NCBI GenBank assembly: GCA_016927395.1
Contig: JAFGMU010000013.1
Location: forward strand, 1 to 41,886
Direction: 5' to 3'
DNA from: Alphaproteobacteria bacterium
Lineage (GTDB): Bacteria; Pseudomonadota; Alphaproteobacteria; Rs-D84
Length of the DNA stretch: 41,886 bases
Shown here: positions 14,535 to 24,987 of the stretch, piece after piece
How positions within the stretch are numbered: position 1 is the first letter of the stretch
Layout of the letters: every line of letters begins with the position of its first letter
Notes under the pieces: generated by a model
Databases searched by the model: none
What the model was told of the DNA's origin: nothing
What the model saw: only the letters and a program-made list of their open reading frames with translations
Made by a program: the position numbers and the translations under genes

Positions 14535-17144
14535 ATGTTAAAAAGTGTTCTTAAAAAAATTCTTGGTTCAGCCAATGATAGAATTGTAAAATCTTATGAT
14601 AAAACAGTGTCCCTGATAAATGATTTAGAGCCTAAATATCACGCAATGACAGATGATGAACTGCGTGCCCAGACAGAATTGTTTAAAAAACGCCTAGAAT
14701 CAGGTGAAAAAGAAAAAGATATTTTACCAGATGCATTTGCAGCCGTCCGTGAAGCTTCTATTCGTTCGGTTGGAATGCGTGATTTTGATGTTCAGTTAAT
14801 TGGCGGTATGGTTCTAAGTAATGGTCATATTGCTGAAATGAAAACCGGTGAAGGTAAAACACTGGTTGCGACATTGGCTTTGTATTTGAAAGCCTTGCAT
14901 GGCAAGGGGGCTCATCTGATTACTGTGAATGATTATTTGGCATCACGTGACGCTGAATGGATGGGAAAAATATATAATTTTCTGGGATTAACAGTTGGTA
15001 TAATTCAACATGATATGTCTGACGAAGAACGTCGTGATGCATATGCTTGTGATATTACATATGTTACAAATTCCGAACTGGGGTTTGATTATCTGCGCGA
15101 TAATATGAAATTTACAAAAGATCAACAGGTTCTGCGTAGTTTGTTCTATGCGATTGTTGACGAAGTCGACAGTATTTTAATTGACGAGGCACGTACTCCG
15201 TTAATTATTTCTGGTCCGTCTGAAGATACCAGCGAATTATACGCCAAAGTTGACGAAGTCGTTATTAAACTGTCCACCGATGATTATAAAAAAGATGAAA
15301 AAGATCGCCATGTTACATTGACTGACAAAGGTGTTGATGTTGCCACAGGATTGTTAAAAGAAAACGGATTATTGGTTGGTGAAAATTTATATGCACCTGA
15401 AAATGCGGCTTTGGTTATGCATATTCAACAATCTTTGTTGGCACATCATTTATATAATAAGAATGTGAATTACGTTGTTCGTAATGGTGAAATATTAATT
15501 GTTGATGAATTCACGGGCCGTGTTATGACGGGTCGTCGTTTTGGTAAGGGATTGCACCAAGCAATCGAAGCAAAAGAACACGTTCAGGTTCAGCCAGAAA
15601 ATCAAACAGTTTCCAGTATTTCGTACCAGAATTTGTTCCGTTTATATCCTATGTTATCTGGTATGACCGGAACTGCGATGACCGAAGCAGCAGAATTCGA
15701 AGAAATTTATAATTTGCGTGTTGTTTCAATTCCAACAAATCGCCCTGTTTCCAGAATTGATCATCATGATGAAATTTATCGTAACAAGGACGAAAAATAT
15801 TACGCAATCGTAAAACAAATAAAAGAATGTTTGGATCGTAAACAACCGGTACTGGTCGGAACAGTTTCAATCGAAAAATCCGAAGAATTAGCAAAACTAG
15901 TTCGCAAAGAATTGAACATTGAACCAGCTGTTTTGAATGCAAAACATCATGAATCCGAAGCGCATATTGTTGCCCAGGCTGGTGCACCAGGTGCGGTTAC
16001 AATTGCAACAAATATGGCGGGTCGTGGTACTGATATTAAACTGGGTGGTAATGCCGAAGATTTAATTTCAAGATTGGATGAAACAGCACCAGATTATGAA
16101 GATAAAAAGAAAGAAATTTATGACCAAATAGAAAAGAATAAAAAATTGGTTTTAGATGCAGGTGGTTTGTATGTTATTGGTACCGAACGTCATGAATCTC
16201 GCCGTATTGATAATCAGCTGCGTGGTCGTTCTGGTCGTCAGGGTGATCCAGGTGATTCAAAGTTCTTTTTAGCATTGGACGATGATTTGATGCGTATTTT
16301 TGGCGCAGCACGTTTAGATGGGATGTTGACTACTTTGGGATTAAAAAATGGCGAAGCAATAACACACCCATGGATTACCAAGGCTTTGGAAAAAGCGCAA
16401 AAACGTGTAGAAGCAAGATATTTCGAATCACGTAAAGAATTATTAAAGTACGATGACGTTATGAATGAACAACGTAATGTTGTTTATAAACAACGCGATG
16501 ATTTGATGACTTCCAAAGATCTGAATTCTTTGGTTGATGAATTAATTGCCGATGTTGTAGAAATGATTTGTGAAAAAAATATTCCAGAAAAATCACACCC
16601 TATTGATTGGAATCTGGACGGTATCCATGATACGATGATGCAAACATTTGCACTGGATATAACAGACATCGAATTGTGGAAAAAAGACGAAAGCATCAAC
16701 GAACAAAAAGCGTATGAAACTTTGCTGACTTTGGCCAAGAATCGTTATGACTATCAGAAAAATCGTTACAGCGAAGAAATGATGCAAACGGCGCAACGCC
16801 AAATGATGTTGGGTGCACTGGATTCTGTATGGAAACGTCATTTACAACAAATGGACTATCTGCAGACTGGTATCGGATTGCGTGGTTATGCCCAGAAAAA
16901 TCCATTGTACGAATATAAAAGAGAAGCGCTGGAATTATTCCGTAATACAATTAATAACTTCAAGATAATGTCGGTTTCTTATGTTTGTAGAATGGAACTG
17001 ACACGCGAAGATATAAAAGCAACAGAAGAACAACAGATAAAACACGATGCAGAATTAAATGATGCGACAACGGAACGTCGTAATGCGCCCTGTCCTTGTG
17101 GTTCTGGGTTAAAGTACAAACACTGTTGCGGTAAGTTAAAATAA
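14535..17144 (+). CDS. secA: Preprotein translocase motor ATPase SecA
   Basis: Cytosolic and membrane-peripheral ATPase that pushes unfolded precursors through SecYEG. 869 residues, the normal length. Walker A is MKTGEGKTL (about 102-110), the DEAD-type Walker B is VDEVDSIL (about 209-216), and the second nucleotide-binding fold has TNMAGRGTDI and GTERHESRRIDNQLRGR. The C-terminus carries an intact zinc-binding SEC-C motif CPCGSGLKYKHCC (853-865), which binds SecB. With at least seven secreted proteins in this window, SecA is their likely export motor. It is the first gene of a run with dnaE and rsmH, with a promoter directly upstream. Confidence 0.98.
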   Translation: MLKSVLKKILGSANDRIVKSYDKTVSLINDLEPKYHAMTDDELRAQTELFKKRLESGEKEKDILPDAFAAVREASIRSVGMRDFDVQLIGGMVLSNGHIAEMKTGEGKTLVATLALYLKALHGKGAHLITVNDYLASRDAEWMGKIYNFLGLTVGIIQHDMSDEERRDAYACDITYVTNSELGFDYLRDNMKFTKDQQVLRSLFYAIVDEVDSILIDEARTPLIISGPSEDTSELYAKVDEVVIKLSTDDYKKDEKDRHVTLTDKGVDVATGLLKENGLLVGENLYAPENAALVMHIQQSLLAHHLYNKNVNYVVRNGEILIVDEFTGRVMTGRRFGKGLHQAIEAKEHVQVQPENQTVSSISYQNLFRLYPMLSGMTGTAMTEAAEFEEIYNLRVVSIPTNRPVSRIDHHDEIYRNKDEKYYAIVKQIKECLDRKQPVLVGTVSIEKSEELAKLVRKELNIEPAVLNAKHHESEAHIVAQAGAPGAVTIATNMAGRGTDIKLGGNAEDLISRLDETAPDYEDKKKEIYDQIEKNKKLVLDAGGLYVIGTERHESRRIDNQLRGRSGRQGDPGDSKFFLALDDDLMRIFGAARLDGMLTTLGLKNGEAITHPWITKALEKAQKRVEARYFESRKELLKYDDVMNEQRNVVYKQRDDLMTSKDLNSLVDELIADVVEMICEKNIPEKSHPIDWNLDGIHDTMMQTFALDITDIELWKKDESINEQKAYETLLTLAKNRYDYQKNRYSEEMMQTAQRQMMLGALDSVWKRHLQQMDYLQTGIGLRGYAQKNPLYEYKREALELFRNTINNFKIMSVSYVCRMELTREDIKATEEQQIKHDAELNDATTERRNAPCPCGSGLKYKHCCGKLK

Positions 17145-17179
17145 ATTTAATATTAATAATTTTTTAATGTGGGATAAAA

Positions 17180-20100
17180 ATGGCGGGATTCGTTCATCTT
17201 CGTATACATTCAAGATTTTCTATCGGCTCTGGTACGCTGAAGATAAACGAAATCCCTGCACTTTGTATAAAAAATGGTATGACGGCATGTGCTTTGACGG
17301 ACACTAATCTAATGTCCGGTACAGCAGAATTTTCTGATGTTATGCCTAAAAATAAAATACAACCAATTGTTGGTATGGAAATTTCTTTGAATCACCATAC
17401 AGCGGATCCTAAAATTTTGCGTGAAAGCTCGTTATCAAAAATTGTGTTATTGGTCCAAAACCATGCTGGATATTTAAATCTTTGTGAACTGAATAGAATA
17501 ATGTATATGCGACACGATAATAATCATCTAGGTGCGCATATTAATTTAGAAGAACTAGAAAATCATAATGAAGGTTTAATTTGCCTATCTGGTGCACATA
17601 TTGGTCCTTTGGGAATGGCTGTTATAAATGATCAAAATGATTCCGCAAAATTTCTAGCAAAGAAATTTTCCAATATTTTTGGTAACAGATTTTATATTGA
17701 GATACAACGCCATGGATTAGAATCAGAAATTAAAACAGAACCTGTTTTTTTGGAAATTGCCCAAGAATTAAATATACCGATTGTTGCGACGAATGATGTT
17801 TGTTTTGCAACACCTGAAAATTACGAAGCCCAAGATGCTATGAGTTGTGTACTGTCCCAGACAAAAGTAATTGATCCGGAACGTCCAAGAAAATCTTCTG
17901 AACAATATTTCAAATCAACAGAAGAAATGGCAGAATTATTTTCTGATTTACCCGAAGCAATTGAAAACACATCTGTAATTGCCGGACGTTGTGCTTTTAT
18001 GGTAAACGTTCGTGAAAAACCTTTGTTACCAAAATTTGCAGAAAGTTTTGAACAAGAGTGCAAGATATTGCGTGATGATACTATGGCTGGTCTGGCAAAA
18101 CGTTTGAATCAACAAGGTATAACTGATACACAGCCGTATTATGATCAGGCCGAATTTGAATTACAGACAATCATAAATATGGGATTTCCTGGATATTTTT
18201 TGATTGTTGCAGACTATATTGAATGGTGCCGTAAAAATGATATTTTGGTTGGTCCTGGTCGTGGTTCTGGTGCAGGTTCTATTGTTGCATGGGCATTGGG
18301 AATTACAAACGTAAATCCGTTAAAATATGGATTGCTGTTTGAAAGATTTTTGAATCCAGACAGAATATCAATGCCCGATTTCGACGTTGATTTTGAACCA
18401 ACTGGTATTGAACGTGTTTTGAATTATATTTGTGAAAAATATGGTCATGATTCTGTTTGCAGAATTATAACATTTGGCAGTTTACAGGCACGCGGTGCAA
18501 TTCGTGATATTGGTCGTGTTTATGGAATTCCATATTCAAAATCCGATCGTTTATCTAAAATGATACCAAACGATGCAAAGACATTAAAAGCAGCTGTGGA
18601 TGATTCTGGTGAAATCCAAGAAATTATTCATACCGATGAAGATATGAAAAAAGTTGTTGAAGTTGCAACTGAATTAGAAGGTTCATTACGCAACTTGGGT
18701 CAGCACGCATGTGGTGTAGTTATTGGTGATCGCCCCACAACTTGTATTGCACCGGTTTATCGTGATCCTGGTAATGCACTGCCTTCTTCACAATTTGATG
18801 GACATTATTTGGAAGCAACCGGGTTAATCAAATTTGACTTTCTGGGATTGGAAACGCTTTCCATTTTGAAATATGCGATAAAGCTAATTCGTAAAACACG
18901 TGGAATAAATATTGATTTGGATAAAATCCCAACCGACGATCCAAAAACTATGAAATTATGGCAAGCCGGATTAACAGAAGGTATATTTCAATTTGATGCC
19001 CCATTTGTTCAACAAACTTTGCGAAAAATGCGTCCTACCAGCTTTTTAGAAATATCAGCTTTGAATGCATTAAACCGCCCTGGCCCAATTGCTTTTATTC
19101 CCCAGTTTATTGCGCGTATGCATGGCGATGAAAAAATAGAATATGTTCATCCCAAGGCAGAACCAGTACTGAAAGAAACATACGGAATTATTGTTTACCA
19201 AGAACAGGTTATGCAATTGACACGTGTTCTGGCTGGCTTTACACGTGGTGAATCAGACAATGTGCGCAAAGCGATGGGTAAAAAAATCGCCAAGATGATG
19301 GACGAACTGGAAGTTAAATTCTTGGATGGTTGCGAACGTGAAAAAACATTGGATAAACAGACTGCAAAAGATTTGTGGGAAAAATTCAAAGAATTCGCAA
19401 AGTACGCGTTTAATAAATCACACGCGATTGCTTATTCAATTGTTGCAAATCAATGCGCATATCTGAAGGCGAATTACCCAGCAGAATTTTTGGCCGCATC
19501 AATGTCCAGTAATTTGAATGATTCTGAACAGATGGCATTGTTTTTTGATGATGCAAAATCAAACTTTAATATAACAGTTGTTCCGCCTGATATTAATGAA
19601 AGTGAATCTTTGTTTACAGTTAATGATGGAAAAATAATTTATGGTCTGGCCGCATTAAAAGGCGTTGGTGTATCAGCAACAGATTTAATTGTTGCAGAAC
19701 GCAATGCACGTGGCAAATTTAGAAATCTGACTGGTTTTGCAAAACGTTGTGCAGGGGTTATGAATAAAAGAATTCTAGAAGCTTTTGCAAAAGTTGGTGC
19801 TTTGGATTCGTTGGAACCAAATCGTGCAAAAATATTTATGAATGCCGATACTATTTTATCTTATGCTTCTAAATCAAAAGAATTTTCAAATTCGTTATCA
19901 TTGTTTGCAAACACGGTCGAAGATGATATTTCTGAAAATCGTTTGACCAAGAATTTAATTAAAACGCCCGTATGGAGTTTTGGTGAAAAACTGGCCAATG
20001 AATTATCTGTTTTGGGATTTTATATTTCTGCGCATCCATTGGACCAGTATAAAAATCTGATTTCGCGCGCCAAGTTGGCAACCAGTGCGACATTATCACA

Positions 20101-20587
20101 ACGCGGCGATCGTATGCCTGTTCAAATTGCTGTAAATGTGAATTCTTATTCGCGACGCAGAACAAAAACCGGCAAAGATATGATAACAATCAACGCATCC
20201 GACAGCTTTGGTAATATTGATGCAGTTGCTTTTGGTGACAGTGCGGCTGAATTTGCACAAATATTATCAGCTGAAAATGTTGTTTTAATTTCTGGTAAAG
20301 TAAGTAATCGCGATGATCGTGTTTCAATTTTTGTTGATTCAATTATTCCTTTGAGTGCCTGGGTGGCCAAGGTTGCAAAAAAAATCACATTAGATATAAA
20401 AAACCAATCCGTTTTAGCTGATGTGAAAAAAATATTAGATTCTATGCCGCGCGGAAATACAAAAGTTATATTGAATCTTTATACAGGTGATAAAGTAGCA
20501 ACAATTGCTTTGCCACGTACAGTTGAACTGTCTTCAAACACAGCAACCGATTTGGCAGGATTTGGTATTAAGGTTGGAATTGAATAA
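17180..20587 (+). CDS. dnaE: DNA polymerase III alpha subunit
   Basis: Replicative polymerase core subunit, 1135 residues. Domains in order: PHP (1-270), polymerase palm/fingers, tandem HhH, OB fold near 960-1040, and C-terminal tau-binding region. Catalytic acidic residues are in MPDFDVDFEP (about 397-406) and the FDFLGLETL region. The PHP domain has HLRIHS and ALTDTNLM where metal-binding PHPs have HxHxHS and TDHGN. So proofreading or pyrophosphatase activity by PHP is unlikely, as in other alphaproteobacterial DnaEs. It starts 35 bases after secA with a modest GGGAT ribosome binding site, and rsmH follows with no gap. Confidence 0.97.
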   Translation: MAGFVHLRIHSRFSIGSGTLKINEIPALCIKNGMTACALTDTNLMSGTAEFSDVMPKNKIQPIVGMEISLNHHTADPKILRESSLSKIVLLVQNHAGYLNLCELNRIMYMRHDNNHLGAHINLEELENHNEGLICLSGAHIGPLGMAVINDQNDSAKFLAKKFSNIFGNRFYIEIQRHGLESEIKTEPVFLEIAQELNIPIVATNDVCFATPENYEAQDAMSCVLSQTKVIDPERPRKSSEQYFKSTEEMAELFSDLPEAIENTSVIAGRCAFMVNVREKPLLPKFAESFEQECKILRDDTMAGLAKRLNQQGITDTQPYYDQAEFELQTIINMGFPGYFLIVADYIEWCRKNDILVGPGRGSGAGSIVAWALGITNVNPLKYGLLFERFLNPDRISMPDFDVDFEPTGIERVLNYICEKYGHDSVCRIITFGSLQARGAIRDIGRVYGIPYSKSDRLSKMIPNDAKTLKAAVDDSGEIQEIIHTDEDMKKVVEVATELEGSLRNLGQHACGVVIGDRPTTCIAPVYRDPGNALPSSQFDGHYLEATGLIKFDFLGLETLSILKYAIKLIRKTRGINIDLDKIPTDDPKTMKLWQAGLTEGIFQFDAPFVQQTLRKMRPTSFLEISALNALNRPGPIAFIPQFIARMHGDEKIEYVHPKAEPVLKETYGIIVYQEQVMQLTRVLAGFTRGESDNVRKAMGKKIAKMMDELEVKFLDGCEREKTLDKQTAKDLWEKFKEFAKYAFNKSHAIAYSIVANQCAYLKANYPAEFLAASMSSNLNDSEQMALFFDDAKSNFNITVVPPDINESESLFTVNDGKIIYGLAALKGVGVSATDLIVAERNARGKFRNLTGFAKRCAGVMNKRILEAFAKVGALDSLEPNRAKIFMNADTILSYASKSKEFSNSLSLFANTVEDDISENRLTKNLIKTPVWSFGEKLANELSVLGFYISAHPLDQYKNLISRAKLATSATLSQRGDRMPVQIAVNVNSYSRRRTKTGKDMITINASDSFGNIDAVAFGDSAAEFAQILSAENVVLISGKVSNRDDRVSIFVDSIIPLSAWVAKVAKKITLDIKNQSVLADVKKILDSMPRGNTKVILNLYTGDKVATIALPRTVELSSNTATDLAGFGIKVGIE

Positions 20588-21427
20588 ATGAAACATATTC
20601 CGGTTCTTTTAGATAGGGTTTTAGAAACACTTGGCGATATAAAAGGTCGTATGGTCGTTGATTGCACTTTTGGTGCTGGCGGTTATACCAATGCTTTTTT
20701 GAATACGGGTGCAAATGTTATTGCTTTTGACCGTGATAAAACTGTTGTTACAACCGCAGAAAAAATAAAAACCCAATATGGCGACAGGTTTGAATTTATA
20801 AACAAGCCTTTTTCAAAAATTTCAGAACTGGAAACCCAGGTTGATGCGGTTATTTTCGATTTGGGAATTTCATCAATGCAAATTGATAATGGCGATCGGG
20901 GTTTTTCTTTTCGTTTTGATGGGCCATTGGATATGCGAATGGGTGTTGGTGATAATGCGGTTGATTTGATAAAAAAATCCACAGTTGATGAACTGACAAA
21001 AATATTGCGTGATTATGGTGATGTTAAAAAGGCTTTACCGATTGCACGTGCAATAAAAGAAACAATGCCAGAAACAACGTTTGGTTTGCGTGATTTAATT
21101 TTTGACCCACGTGATATTGCACCCGTGTTTCAAGCACTGCGAATTGCGGTAAATGATGAGCTGGGCGAAGTTAGTCGTGCATTGGAATCTGTTACAAAAA
21201 TATTAAAATCTGGTGGAATATGTGTATGTGTTACTTTTCATTCATTGGAAGACAGGTTGGTTAAAAATACATTCCGTGAATGGACCACGCCAGTTGGCGA
21301 CCCCAGAATGCCGATTGTTCAAAAGCCAGAATTTGAATTATTAAAAACATTTACACCATCGGATGAAGACTTGGGATTCAATCCACGTGCCAGATCTGCA
21401 CACTTACGTGCTGTCAAAAAGTTATAA
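20588..21427 (+). CDS. rsmH: 16S rRNA m4C1402 methyltransferase RsmH
   Basis: SAM-dependent methyltransferase that N4-methylates C1402 in the ribosomal P site. 279 residues, slightly short of the usual 300-310. Motif I is DCTFGAGGYT (about 21-30); FDLGISSMQID, FHSLEDRLVKNTF and the C-terminal NPRARSAHLRAV are all family signatures. The ATG follows the dnaE stop directly (TAAATG). RsmH (MraW) normally opens the division and cell wall cluster with ftsL, ftsI and mur genes; here it is alone, behind dnaE. Older name mraW. Confidence 0.97.
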   Translation: MKHIPVLLDRVLETLGDIKGRMVVDCTFGAGGYTNAFLNTGANVIAFDRDKTVVTTAEKIKTQYGDRFEFINKPFSKISELETQVDAVIFDLGISSMQIDNGDRGFSFRFDGPLDMRMGVGDNAVDLIKKSTVDELTKILRDYGDVKKALPIARAIKETMPETTFGLRDLIFDPRDIAPVFQALRIAVNDELGEVSRALESVTKILKSGGICVCVTFHSLEDRLVKNTFREWTTPVGDPRMPIVQKPEFELLKTFTPSDEDLGFNPRARSAHLRAVKKL

Positions 21428-21435
21428 AAATCATA

Positions 21436-21465
21436 TTGACCAAATGTACCAATTTTGGCTAATAT
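21436..21465 (+). promoter_or_regulatory. Promoter of the CPVC membrane protein
   Basis: TTGACC, 18-base spacer, TAATAT. The spacer carries a short CCAAA/TTTGG inverted repeat. A strong AGGAAGG lies just before the ATG at 21494. Confidence 0.5.
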
Positions 21466-21493
21466 CAAAAAAGAAAAGAAAGGAAGGTTTATA

Positions 21494-22009
21494 ATGAATA
21501 GATTTACGAAAACATTGTTGTCTTGTTTGGGAATATTTATTGTCTTGATTCCATCAGCCCATGCGGTTTGTCCTGTTTGTACAGTTGCAGTTGGTGCTGG
21601 ACTGGAAGGTGCACGTTTACTGGGTGTTGATGATGTAATTACTGGAATTTGGGCCGGTGGTTTGACATTATCATTATTCTTTTGGACGGCCGGATGGTTG
21701 AAAAACCGTGGTGTTAACAATGCATTTTGGCAGGTAATTGTTCCCTTTATTTCTTACTATGTTTTATTAGGGATGGTTTATCTGATGCCTGGAATTACTT
21801 TTGGTGCAAATAAATTATGGGGAATGGATAAATTTATGTTGGGAATAATCGTTGGAACGATTGCATTTTATTTGGGCGCACGTTGGTATGTTAAAATAAA
21901 GCGTGATAATGGTGGGCACGCAAAGTTTGCTTTTCAAAAAGTTGTTGTTCCAACTTCGTTTTTGTTAGCTGCAACTGCTGTATTTTCAGCAATACTTTAT
22001 TTGAAATAA
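21494..22009 (+). CDS. Membrane protein with N-terminal CPVC motif
   Basis: No named family is certain. A 171-residue inner-membrane protein. The ATG at 21494 is supported by AGGAAGG; a TTG at 21455 is less likely. Residues 1-25 look like a signal or first TM segment (LSCLGIFIVLIPSAHA), followed at once by VCPVCTVAVGAG, a CxxC pair on the periplasmic side. Four more hydrophobic segments follow at about 45-65, 72-95, 108-128 and 148-168. The CPVC pair could be redox-active or bind metal or a lipid-linked partner, but no thioredoxin fold is present. It lies 22 bases before a soluble helical protein, probably its partner. Confidence 0.82.
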   Translation: MNRFTKTLLSCLGIFIVLIPSAHAVCPVCTVAVGAGLEGARLLGVDDVITGIWAGGLTLSLFFWTAGWLKNRGVNNAFWQVIVPFISYYVLLGMVYLMPGITFGANKLWGMDKFMLGIIVGTIAFYLGARWYVKIKRDNGGHAKFAFQKVVVPTSFLLAATAVFSAILYLK

Positions 22010-22031
22010 ATATATATAAGGGGAAATTGAA

Positions 22032-22631
22032 ATGGTAAAAAAATTAACATTGGATGAAATGATTGAAAAAGTTGATGCTGCAAAGAAAGCAAACCCGTTG
22101 GATTTATCATCTGACCAGGATTTATCAATTGCTTTGATGAATTTGATTTCGCTGGAAGAACATTTCTTTTTCAGTGGTGCAAAAACCGGCAAAACTGGTT
22201 TTTATGATTTAATTAATACTGTCCGCGATATGCGCAAAGAATTGATGGAAAGAATTGTAAAAAAATCCACAGCAGAAAATGGCGAAGTTTGGTGTATTTC
22301 AAAACATTTATTAGCTGCAAGTATGCGTGTAATGGAAGTTGGAACCAAGGCAAATGCTGCTGGTAAAAAAGAAGATGCACATAATCTGTTCAGCAAAGCG
22401 TATGATTTGTATTCATTGTTTTGGGGATTGAATATGGATTTGATAGATTTGAATGGTGTTAAGAAAGTTGCATCAGAAACTTATGATGAAGCTGTGTCAA
22501 AAGTTTTTCATGATAAAAAAGATGCGATTGTTGTTGAAAACAAAGCCTGCTCTGTCGAAACTGAACATAAATCCACAGTGAAACGTTTGGGTGACTGGGT
22601 TAAAAGCATGGTTAACTGCTGTATAGAATAA
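22032..22631 (+). CDS. Soluble helical protein paired with the CPVC membrane protein
   Basis: A 199-residue protein with no recognised domain. It is largely alpha-helical, charged, without signal peptide or membrane segments, and ends in a Cys pair (NCCIE). The central part (ENGEVWCISKHLLAASMRVMEVGTKANAAGKKEDAHNLFSKAYDLYSLFWGLN) looks like a helical bundle with TPR-like spacing. AAGGGGAAA precedes the ATG. Close spacing to the CPVC gene suggests they work together. The downstream promoter for the next gene overlaps its 3' end. Function unknown. Confidence 0.78.
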   Translation: MVKKLTLDEMIEKVDAAKKANPLDLSSDQDLSIALMNLISLEEHFFFSGAKTGKTGFYDLINTVRDMRKELMERIVKKSTAENGEVWCISKHLLAASMRVMEVGTKANAAGKKEDAHNLFSKAYDLYSLFWGLNMDLIDLNGVKKVASETYDEAVSKVFHDKKDAIVVENKACSVETEHKSTVKRLGDWVKSMVNCCIE

Positions 22632-22638
22632 TTTCGTG

Positions 22639-22668
22639 TTGATTGATTATGCCAAAAAATGGTAAAAT
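22639..22668 (+). promoter_or_regulatory. Promoter deciding a TTG start
   Basis: TTGATT, 18-base spacer, TAAAAT (22663-22668). Transcription from about 22675 would begin after the ATG at 22659, so translation must start later, at the TTG at 22689 behind GGAAGAG. Confidence 0.55.
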
Positions 22669-22688
22669 ACTGCTGGAAGAGTAGAATT

Positions 22689-24971
22689 TTGAATAAAAAG
22701 TTATTATTTTTTTTGAAAAGTTTTTCAGTTTTTCTGATTTTTACCAGTTTTTATGGTGTTACATTTGCTGCATCTGCACCTAATCCACGTTCTGGGAACG
22801 TGGTTTCTTCAAATATTTCCAGGGGGGAAAATGCAGTTGTAAAAGATGTAAGTCGGACTGCAATCCGTCGCTCGGCTGTATCCAGGGGTGTTTCAGAACA
22901 AACAAATGGCAATGTTACGAATCGTAGTGCTGCCAGACAGACTGTATATGTAAATAACAGACCAGAAGTATCTGTATCCAGATCTGCAACTGTACGTTCC
23001 GTACAAAATACTTCGTCTGCGCGTTCTGCAAGTATTCAACCAGGTTCTGTATCCAGGGCGGCTTCTTCGCGTGCAACAGCTGTTTTTGATGATGTATCAA
23101 AAATTGGTGGTGGTTATGCAACATGTCGTGAAGCATATAACACATGTATGGACCAGTTTTGTGCAAAGTCCAGTGATACTTATCGTCGTTGTTATTGCAG
23201 CTCTAAGATAGCTGAATTTCGTAATACTGAATCTGCATTGGATCAAGCAAAAACTTTGCTTATGCAGTTTCAAGATAATAATTTAAACGCGATTGATAAA
23301 ACAGCATCAGAAGTTACGGCAATGTATTCTGCAACAATTGGCGAGCAAGCAATTAAAAACGACCCAAGTGCTGCTGCAAACATGTTGTCACAAATTGGTG
23401 ACTTATTGTCTGGTAAAACCAAGGCAAATTCAACAACCAAATCGTTATCCAGCTTATCTTTGGATTTTTCATCTGATTTGGGTGATATTTGGGGTGAAAA
23501 TTCTTCTTCTGGTTCTTCTTTTGGTTTTGGCACAAATCAAGATTTGGCAAGCCTGGAAGGAAGTTCTTTGTTTTCTGCTGCCAGCAAACAGTGTTTGCAA
23601 CTTATAAAAGATTCTTGTGAAAATAATGCTGTTCTGACAATGGCTCAAAGTTCTTATAATATTTTGATAACCCAGGATTGTAATACTTATCAGAAAAAGT
23701 TGGATACGCAAAAACAGGCAGTTGAAACAACTGTCCGTGATGCAGAAAAGATTTTGCGTGAAGCAAGACTAGAAGAATATCGTTCACATAATTCAGCAGA
23801 TGTAAATGCATGTATAACCAATGTAAAAGCTTCAATTACTGGTGATATGGCATGCGGTGCAAATTATAAAAAATGTTTGGATTACACAGGCAGTTATATT
23901 GATGTTAACACTGGTGAACCAATTTATTCGCCACAATTATTCAAATTAACAGGTATAATAAATTTGAACTCGACGGGTGATGTTGTTTCGTCAAATCCAA
24001 GATTCAGCAAATTTTTGGACGACAAAAAAATATTCGCAGAAAAGGCTTTGGATTCATGTCGTGACAAAGCAACAACTGTTTGGAATGAATTTAAACGCAG
24101 TGCAATAATAGAAATTGCACAGGCCCAAGATTCAAAAATAGAAGAAGTAAAAGATAGTTGCGTCAGCACAATGAAAGAATGTTATGATACCCAGTCTGGT
24201 GCATTGGCAAGTTTTGATAATACAACTGCACAAGCATCGGGTGCATTGAATGCTTATGCTGCGCGTCAGATGTGTGCGGACAAAGTTGCTGCATGTGCTG
24301 CTTTGTATGCTACTTCGGCTGAACAGGCAGTATGTAATTTTGACAAAGATGGTCGTTTAACAAATGCAAGTCAGTGCGGAATGGCTGCCCTGTTGACATT
24401 CGTTCAAACTGTGGATAATGTAAAGGTTGCCGAAGGATGCGAAACAGCACTTACTAATTACTTAAAAGATGTTTGTACACCAAATGCTGGTGACCAAGGA
24501 TATCCATATAACTGTCGTTCAAAAACAAGTAATGAAATAAAAGATATGCTGTATGCCCGTGCAAATATTTACTGTATAGATCCAACAACCAAGAAACTTG
24601 ATGAAACTTTAATTGGTGAATCAATTACAAATTTAGTAAATGATGTTTCCGAGCAAATTGAATATCAATTAGTGGATGTTTGTGAAAGTTTGGATGGTTT
24701 CTGGCAAGATGCAAATAATACAATTGGTACATCATTAAAAGCATTTTACGGTAATGTTTATGGTGGTAATGAAAATGTTGGTAATTGGGGACGTTGTGTT
24801 CAAAATGATGTGATGGTTCGTTGTTTGGCTAATAATACAGATACTGCAATTGTTGCAACATATGACAAGGCAAAAGACGAATGTACGTTTACTGATGATT
24901 GGTATGAAAACCAATGCGGATTATTGGGTAACGGGTATTATGAAAACGGTATTTGTTATGTGGGAAAATAA
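22689..24971 (+). CDS. Large secreted cysteine-containing protein, 760 aa, TTG start
   Basis: No family recognised. The TTG at 22689 is chosen because GGAAGAG lies seven bases upstream and the preceding ATG (22659) overlaps the promoter. The first 24 residues (LLFFLKSFSVFLIFTSFYGVTFAA) form a signal peptide. A disordered Ser/Arg/Val-rich region (about 27-140) has recurring SRxAS/VSR units. Then cysteine clusters alternate with helical stretches: CREAYNTCMDQFC and CYCSS near 150, CLQLIKDSC near 305, further pairs to the C-terminus. More than 25 cysteines suggest many disulfides. Probably periplasmic or surface located. It is followed 16 bases later by another secreted Cys protein. The function is unknown; an envelope structure role is a guess. 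Confidence 0.85.
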   Translation: MNKKLLFFLKSFSVFLIFTSFYGVTFAASAPNPRSGNVVSSNISRGENAVVKDVSRTAIRRSAVSRGVSEQTNGNVTNRSAARQTVYVNNRPEVSVSRSATVRSVQNTSSARSASIQPGSVSRAASSRATAVFDDVSKIGGGYATCREAYNTCMDQFCAKSSDTYRRCYCSSKIAEFRNTESALDQAKTLLMQFQDNNLNAIDKTASEVTAMYSATIGEQAIKNDPSAAANMLSQIGDLLSGKTKANSTTKSLSSLSLDFSSDLGDIWGENSSSGSSFGFGTNQDLASLEGSSLFSAASKQCLQLIKDSCENNAVLTMAQSSYNILITQDCNTYQKKLDTQKQAVETTVRDAEKILREARLEEYRSHNSADVNACITNVKASITGDMACGANYKKCLDYTGSYIDVNTGEPIYSPQLFKLTGIINLNSTGDVVSSNPRFSKFLDDKKIFAEKALDSCRDKATTVWNEFKRSAIIEIAQAQDSKIEEVKDSCVSTMKECYDTQSGALASFDNTTAQASGALNAYAARQMCADKVAACAALYATSAEQAVCNFDKDGRLTNASQCGMAALLTFVQTVDNVKVAEGCETALTNYLKDVCTPNAGDQGYPYNCRSKTSNEIKDMLYARANIYCIDPTTKKLDETLIGESITNLVNDVSEQIEYQLVDVCESLDGFWQDANNTIGTSLKAFYGNVYGGNENVGNWGRCVQNDVMVRCLANNTDTAIVATYDKAKDECTFTDDWYENQCGLLGNGYYENGICYVGK

Positions 24972-24987
24972 ATAAAGACGGATAATA

